From Acidobacteriota bacterium (lineage in GTDB: Bacteria; Acidobacteriota; Terriglobia; Terriglobales; Acidobacteriaceae): a DNA stretch of 9,804 nucleotides. The notes beneath the pieces are model-generated. The model made no database searches, was not told the DNA's origin, and worked only from the letters and a program-made list of their open reading frames with translations. Position numbers and translations under genes: made by a program. Shown one piece after another: positions 5,917-9,804 of this stretch. The DNA lies in NCBI GenBank assembly GCA_021778815.1, contig JAJYBW010000108.1:1-9804 (forward strand), written 5' to 3'. How positions within the stretch are numbered: the first letter of the stretch is position 1; each line of letters begins with the position of its first letter.

Positions 5917-7386
5917 ATGAACGACAAACATAAGATCATTCGGATTGACACCGGAATCTCTGGACTGAACGATATTTTGAATGGCGGCCTGCCCGCTTGC
6001 CAGATGTACTTGATTGAAGGAAATCCGGGCACCGGTAAAACTACGCTCGCGATGCAATTCATCCTGGCGGGGATTCACAAGGGCGAAAAAGCACTGTACA
6101 TCACGCTATCTGAGTCGCAAGCGGAGCTGGAGGGTTCAGCGCGGTCGCACGGCTGGGAACCATCGGAGCTACCCATCGCGGAGTTTATTCCCGCCGAGGC
6201 CAACCTAAGCCCCGACCAGCAATACACCGTATTTCATCCCAGCGAGGTTGAGCTTGCGGATACCATTCAAAAGCTGACGCAGATCATCGATGACGTTCAG
6301 CCCGATCGCCTAGTGATCGATTCCCTGTCCGAACTGCGCCTGTTGGCTGCCGATCCGATGCGTTATCGCCGACAGTTGCTTGCGCTGAAACATTTTTTTG
6401 TTGGCCGCGATACCACCGTACTACTGCTGGATGATCGCACCGCGGAAGGCAGCGACATGCAGTTGCAAAGCATTGCCCACGGTGTGATTCGACTGGAGAA
6501 GATTGCTCGGTCCTATGGCGTCACACGGCGTCAAATCGAAATCCTGAAACTGCGGGGAAGCGCCTACCGCGAAGGGTTTCACGATTACACCATCGCGCGC
6601 GGCGGACTGATCGTCTACCCGCGACTGGTTGCCAGCGAGCATTCCACTCAATTTGACGGCGAAAGAGTCGAGAGTTCTCTGCCCGCTCTGGACAAGATGT
6701 TTGGTGGCGGTATCAACCGCGGATCGGCAACCCTTTTGATTGGGCCCTCGGGAACCGGCAAATCAACGCTTGCGATGATGTACGCGTATGCCGCCGCGAA
6801 GCGTGGCGATCGCGCCATCGTATACGCGTTTGATGAAGTGCTTCGCACGGCCCAGGACCGGATGACCGGACTGGGAATGCCGGTGGATGATCAAATCGAA
6901 CAAGGCACGCTTGCAATGTCGCAGGTCAATCCGGCAGAACTTTCCCCGGGCGAGTTTGTCGCGCAGATTCGCGACGATGTGGAATCAAAGGACACCAGAA
7001 TCGTCGTCATTGATAGCCTGAATGGTTTTTTGACCTCCATGCCTGGGGAACATGACTTGACCTTGCATCTGCACGAACTGCTGGCATTTCTGAATCAAAA
7101 AGGCGTGGTCACATTCCTAATTTTCACCCAGCACGGCCTGATTGGCGCCATGCAATCGGAGGTCGATGTCAGCTACTTGTCGGACACGGTTGTTCTGCTT
7201 CGCTACTACGAAGCGGAAGGTGAAATCCGGCAACTAATCTCTGTCGTAAAACAACGGGTGGGCCACCATGAGCGAACCCTGCGGGAATTACGTATGAGCA
7301 ACAAAGGGGTCGAAATCGGCGAGACTCTAAGCAGTTTCCAGGGAGTTCTGACAGGAGTTCCCTCTTTCAGCGAAGGAAAAGGTTGA
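5917..7386 (+). CDS. KaiC-like double RecA-domain ATPase
   Basis: This 489-residue protein has the two-domain architecture of circadian-clock KaiC. Domain 1 (about 8-235) carries Walker A GNPGTGKT (35-42), Walker B RLVIDSLSE (131-139) and the KaiC-typical EILKLRGSAYREG (208-220). Domain 2 (about 245-483) carries Walker A GPSGTGKS (276-283), Walker B RIVVIDSLN (361-369) and VVKQRVGHHERTLREL (443-458). The KaiC catalytic Glu pair corresponds to Ser65-Glu66 in domain 1 and Asp306-Glu307 in domain 2. The Ser431/Thr432 autophosphorylation sites align with Ser419 and Tyr420, so one site is altered. No kaiA or kaiB is present. The downstream histidine kinase starts 16 bp after the stop, so the two are probably cotranscribed and may act together. 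ATP binding is secure; the output is unknown. The start has GGGAA just upstream. Confidence 0.92.
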   Translation: MNDKHKIIRIDTGISGLNDILNGGLPACQMYLIEGNPGTGKTTLAMQFILAGIHKGEKALYITLSESQAELEGSARSHGWEPSELPIAEFIPAEANLSPDQQYTVFHPSEVELADTIQKLTQIIDDVQPDRLVIDSLSELRLLAADPMRYRRQLLALKHFFVGRDTTVLLLDDRTAEGSDMQLQSIAHGVIRLEKIARSYGVTRRQIEILKLRGSAYREGFHDYTIARGGLIVYPRLVASEHSTQFDGERVESSLPALDKMFGGGINRGSATLLIGPSGTGKSTLAMMYAYAAAKRGDRAIVYAFDEVLRTAQDRMTGLGMPVDDQIEQGTLAMSQVNPAELSPGEFVAQIRDDVESKDTRIVVIDSLNGFLTSMPGEHDLTLHLHELLAFLNQKGVVTFLIFTQHGLIGAMQSEVDVSYLSDTVVLLRYYEAEGEIRQLISVVKQRVGHHERTLRELRMSNKGVEIGETLSSFQGVLTGVPSFSEGKG

Positions 7387-7402
7387 ACCTGGGACCGGAG
7401 CT

Positions 7403-9355
7403 ATGGGAATGAGTTTAGTTGTACGAGTCATCGCGCCCACGGGTCGCGACGCGGAGCTTATCGTAGGAGCCCTTCATCAGAATGGGCTGACCGCAGAGGT
7501 GTGCCAAGACCTGTCCTTCTTGCGGAGCCCGAATCACAAGGAAGTAGGCCCACTACTGATTGCCGAGGAGGCGCTGACGCCTTTGTTCGTGCAGCAGCTG
7601 AGTGACCGGGTACAACTTCAGCCTGCATGGTCGGACCTTCCCATTCTGCTTTTGACAAACGGCGGGCGTGAGATTCCAAAGGGCTACCGGGTCACCTATG
7701 ACCACATGGTCATAGGCTCTCCGATTCTGCTGGAGCGTCCGATTCGAGCCGCAACCCTGATCAGCAGCGTACGAGCAGCGTTAAGAGCGCGCAAGCGCCA
7801 ATATGAGATCCGCGATACATTGCTCGACAGGGATCGAGTGCTGACTGAACTGAAACTGGAGCGAGAAACGACCCAAGTCGTTCTCGACAATGTTCCGGTC
7901 GGCATTTTACTGGTGGACTCATCCGGCAAGGTGATTCTGGGAAATCGCAGTGTCGAGCGAATCCTGCGCCATCCCGTTTCCGAAATGGCCAATTGCGTGC
8001 CGGATCATCTATGGGTCGCATTTCATCCCGATGGCCGCCGAGTCGAAGCTGAGGAGTATCCGCTTCCGCGGGCGTTGCGATCGGGTCAGGCGATCGCGCC
8101 GGAGGATTTGCTGTATCAGCGGGGCGACGGCAGCATTGCATGGATCAGCGTTGCCGCCGCTCCAATCTTTAATGAGAGGGGCAGCGTATCGGGCGGGGTG
8201 GTCGCGATCTCGGACATTGATAACCAAAAGCGTACGGATTCGAATCTGCATCGCAGCGACGAGCGATTCCGCCGGCTGATTGAGCACTCCACAGTCGGCA
8301 TGATCCTTGGGGACTTTCAGGGCGGCATTTCGTATGCTAACCCGGCGATTCTGAACTTGCTGGGCTACGCGCCGGAAGAGGTGGCCTCGGGAGCATTGCG
8401 ATGGAATCAACTGACACCTGTTGAATATGCGGCTGCCGATGAGAGGGCCATCGAGGAACTTCGCGCCTGCGGGACGGCGACTTCCTATCAGAAATCGCTT
8501 CGCGCCAAAGATGGTCGTCTCCTTCCCTTCCTGGTGGGTGCCACGATGATTCCGTCTCCAAGGAGCGGTGATGCATCGAGCGAAATCGCCGTGTTTGTGA
8601 CCGATCTGTCGACGCAAAAACTGGCTGAGTCAGCACTGATTCAGAGTGAAAAGCTGGCCGCCGTGGGACGACTGGCAGCCTCCATTTCCCATGAGATCAA
8701 TAATCCTCTGGAGGCGATCACGAACCTGCTCTATCTGGCGCGGCGCAGCAGCAATGTTCCGAATGACGTGGCATCGTTTCTGGACAAGGCAGATCAGGAG
8801 CTGCAGCGTGTCACTCAGATTTCAATCCAAACGCTGCGTTTTCATCGGCAATCGACAAAGCCGCGTCTCATCACGTCAGAAGAATTGTTGGGTCCGACAC
8901 TGGCGCTCTATCGGGGGCGTATCTCGAACTCGAACATTCGACTGGAGCTACAACATCGTGGAGCTGCACCGATCCTTTGCTACGAAGGGGATATTCGCCA
9001 GGTGCTGAACAATCTGATTGGCAACGCGATTGACGCCATGCGTTCCGGAGGGCGCCTGATCGTGCGCACCGGCAGGGCACGCCTGCGAAGAAGCGGCGTC
9101 CCAGCCATCCGCATCACGATCGCGGACACCGGCCATGGCATCCCGCCCGGGGTGATGCGCCGCATGTATGAACCGTTCTACACGACGAAGGGAATGAATG
9201 GCACTGGACTCGGACTGTGGATATCCAGTGGCATCATCGACAAACATCGGGGGAGGATTCAGGCTCGCTCTCGGCTGAGCAATGGCTGCGCCGGAACGGT
9301 GTTCAGCCTGCTGTTGCCGGCGAGTCCCTTCGAACGCCATGACGAATGCGCCTGA
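7403..9355 (+). CDS. Soluble PAS-domain sensor histidine kinase with degenerate receiver-like N-terminus
   Basis: This 650-residue protein has no membrane segments. In order: a receiver-like domain (about 4-130) whose expected phosphoacceptor strand reads LLIAEEALT with no Asp but which keeps the ERP near its end (111-113); a helical linker (131-158); PAS 1 (about 159-275); PAS 2 (about 285-405, with YANPAILNLLGY); HisKA (about 411-480) with H-box SISHEINNPLEA and phosphoacceptor His430; and HATPase_c with N-box NLIGNAIDA (537-545), G1 DTGHGIP (575-581), F-box EPFYTTKG (590-597) and G2 GTGLGLW (600-606). All kinase motifs are intact, so it should autophosphorylate. There is no C-terminal receiver and no response regulator nearby. 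It follows the KaiC-like gene by 16 bp, which suggests one operon and a KaiC-coupled signalling role, by analogy to SasA/KaiC. ATG 7409 is an alternative start, with GGAG eight bases upstream. Confidence 0.93.
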   Translation: MGMSLVVRVIAPTGRDAELIVGALHQNGLTAEVCQDLSFLRSPNHKEVGPLLIAEEALTPLFVQQLSDRVQLQPAWSDLPILLLTNGGREIPKGYRVTYDHMVIGSPILLERPIRAATLISSVRAALRARKRQYEIRDTLLDRDRVLTELKLERETTQVVLDNVPVGILLVDSSGKVILGNRSVERILRHPVSEMANCVPDHLWVAFHPDGRRVEAEEYPLPRALRSGQAIAPEDLLYQRGDGSIAWISVAAAPIFNERGSVSGGVVAISDIDNQKRTDSNLHRSDERFRRLIEHSTVGMILGDFQGGISYANPAILNLLGYAPEEVASGALRWNQLTPVEYAAADERAIEELRACGTATSYQKSLRAKDGRLLPFLVGATMIPSPRSGDASSEIAVFVTDLSTQKLAESALIQSEKLAAVGRLAASISHEINNPLEAITNLLYLARRSSNVPNDVASFLDKADQELQRVTQISIQTLRFHRQSTKPRLITSEELLGPTLALYRGRISNSNIRLELQHRGAAPILCYEGDIRQVLNNLIGNAIDAMRSGGRLIVRTGRARLRRSGVPAIRITIADTGHGIPPGVMRRMYEPFYTTKGMNGTGLGLWISSGIIDKHRGRIQARSRLSNGCAGTVFSLLLPASPFERHDECA

Positions 9356-9364
9356 AACTGGAGT

Positions 9365-9383
9365 CGCGCCAGGAAGTGGCGCG
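9365..9383 (+). terminator. GC-rich stem-loop after the histidine kinase, possible terminator
   Basis: CGCGCCA (9365-9371) and TGGCGCG (9377-9383) form a perfect 7-bp stem with a 5-base loop, starting 9 bp after the kinase stop codon. No T-run follows, so it is not a textbook intrinsic terminator. It may assist termination or protect the 3' end of the KaiC-kinase transcript. Confidence 0.45.
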
Positions 9384-9433
9384 GATTAGAACCACCGTCG
9401 ATTGCGACTCGGAACAGGAATCGCGCAACAGTC

Positions 9434-9583
9434 TTAAGGCTTCTTAAAATACTGAATTTCCTGCTCGTGCTTCTTGGCCTTCTCGCGGCTCGTAAACGTA
9501 CCCAGGTTGCGCCTCTTCCCCGTCGACTCATCTTTCCGGCGTGAATAGAGCCGGTATTCGCCGGACTTCAATTTACGAATCAT
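9434..9583 (-). CDS. Small basic conserved hypothetical protein (49 residues)
   Basis: The ATG at 9583-9581 opens a 49-residue Lys/Arg-rich protein beginning MIRKLKSGEYRLYSRRKD and ending QYFKKP, stop TAA. The pattern (three short strands GEYRLYSRR / GKRRNLGTF / then helix SREKAKKHEQEIQYF) is that of a small family of uncharacterised bacterial proteins. It resembles the three-stranded Arm DNA-binding fold at the N-terminus of phage-type integrases, but there is no catalytic domain. Upstream in-frame codons exist (to 9715) but are not family-like, and no strong Shine-Dalgarno is visible before 9583. A nucleic-acid-binding role is inferred from charge and fold pattern. It converges on the histidine kinase gene, with 78 bp between the stops. 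Confidence 0.7.
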   Translation of the reverse strand: MIRKLKSGEYRLYSRRKDESTGKRRNLGTFTSREKAKKHEQEIQYFKKP

Positions 9584-9720
9584 ACAAGAATGGATGCTGG
9601 AGACCGGTGTCGTGTCGCCCGACCCAATCGCCGGGAATTTTCTGAACGAAATGCATTCGACCTGGACGTAAATTCCCCCAGCGTGCGGATTGCCGATCCA
9701 ATCTGCCGGCGGCAAGGATT

Positions 9721-9729
9721 TGATATACT
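9721..9729 (+). promoter_or_regulatory. Extended -10 promoter element
   Basis: TGATATACT fits the extended -10 consensus (TGn followed by TATACT, five of six bases). No good -35 is seen, as is common for extended -10 promoters. Transcription would start near 9736, inside the inverted repeat at 9731-9746, giving a leader of only about 14 nt for the gene at 9750. Confidence 0.5.
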
Positions 9730-9730
9730 T

Positions 9731-9746
9731 TTAACTAACCAGTTAA
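9731..9746. promoter_or_regulatory. Inverted-repeat operator, probably for the adjacent TetR-type regulator
   Basis: TTAACTAACCAGTTAA has perfect 6-bp arms TTAACT and AGTTAA around a 4-base centre, three bases before the ATG of the regulator gene and over its predicted transcription start. TetR-family proteins often bind TAACTAAC/GTTAGT-like sites in their own promoters. The placement fits autorepression. Confidence 0.55.
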
Positions 9747-9749
9747 TCA

Positions 9750-9804
9750 ATGATATCGAAGAAGCCAATTCGCCGACGTGAAGACCGTTCTGACCGGACG
9801 CAAA
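9750..9804 (+). CDS. Probable TetR/AcrR-family transcriptional regulator (partial, first 18 codons)
   Basis: Only the N-terminus is in the window: MISKKPIRRREDRSDRTQ, then the frame runs off the end. A short basic leader of this kind, ending in R-x-R-T-(R/Q), precedes the ILDAAERLF helix of many TetR-family regulators. The call also rests on the operator-like inverted repeat and extended -10 element directly upstream. An in-frame TAA at 9744-9746 rules out a start further back. No Shine-Dalgarno is visible before the ATG, which fits a very short leader. The identity cannot be proven from 18 residues. Confidence 0.5.
   Translation, partial: MISKKPIRRREDRSDRTQ

Noticed and set aside
5526..5933. 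Plus-strand 135-codon open frame over the reductase remnant
   Set aside because: It is antisense to a recognisable reductase tail, its composition is Arg/His-rich without motifs, and it overlaps the KaiC-like start in another frame.
9584..9715. Upstream extension of the 49-residue protein to 93 residues
   Set aside because: The added segment shows no conservation pattern and would run into the promoter region of the divergent regulator gene.

Overview
The window looks like a chromosomal segment of moderately GC-rich DNA from a heterotrophic soil-type bacterium. The best guess is an acidobacterium (Terriglobia-like). That is inferred only from the mix of gene families: a GRP-type sugar permease beside ribokinase, a non-haem manganese catalase, a KaiC-like ATPase paired with a soluble PAS histidine kinase, and an aldo/keto reductase tail of the kind common in that phylum. 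No rRNA, tRNA, CRISPR array or intact mobile element was seen.

Region 1 (1-4074) is a divergent sugar-utilisation locus. A LacI-family regulator reads rightward. A leftward operon encodes a ten-helix sugar permease (GTG start), a ribokinase with all signature motifs, and a secreted protein cut off by the window edge. The divergent intergenic region holds two related LacI-type palindromes. One lies just downstream of a probable leftward promoter and the other sits in front of lacI. The simplest reading is that a sugar, probably ribose or a ribose-containing compound, is taken up and phosphorylated, and that the LacI protein represses both directions when it is absent.

Region 2 (4075-5916) holds a five-ligand manganese catalase with an Asn/Gly-rich tail. 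After it come an unusual nested inverted repeat (5221-5273) and a decayed aldo/keto reductase C-terminus on the minus strand, which appears to carry an internal deletion plus frameshift. About 250 bp with no intact gene follow. This stretch looks like a rearrangement scar between functional blocks.

Region 3 (5917-9383) is a two-gene rightward operon. It encodes a double-domain KaiC-like ATPase and, 16 bp later, a soluble sensor histidine kinase built as degenerate receiver, PAS, PAS, HisKA, HATPase_c. This is the most interesting system in the window: a KaiC-type ATPase with one of the two clock phosphosites altered, linked to a kinase whose receiver-like domain has no phosphoacceptor aspartate. 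No response regulator is present here.

Region 4 (9384-9804) has a 49-residue basic protein on the minus strand. It also has the first 18 codons of a probable TetR-family regulator on the plus strand, preceded by an extended -10 element and an overlapping inverted-repeat operator.
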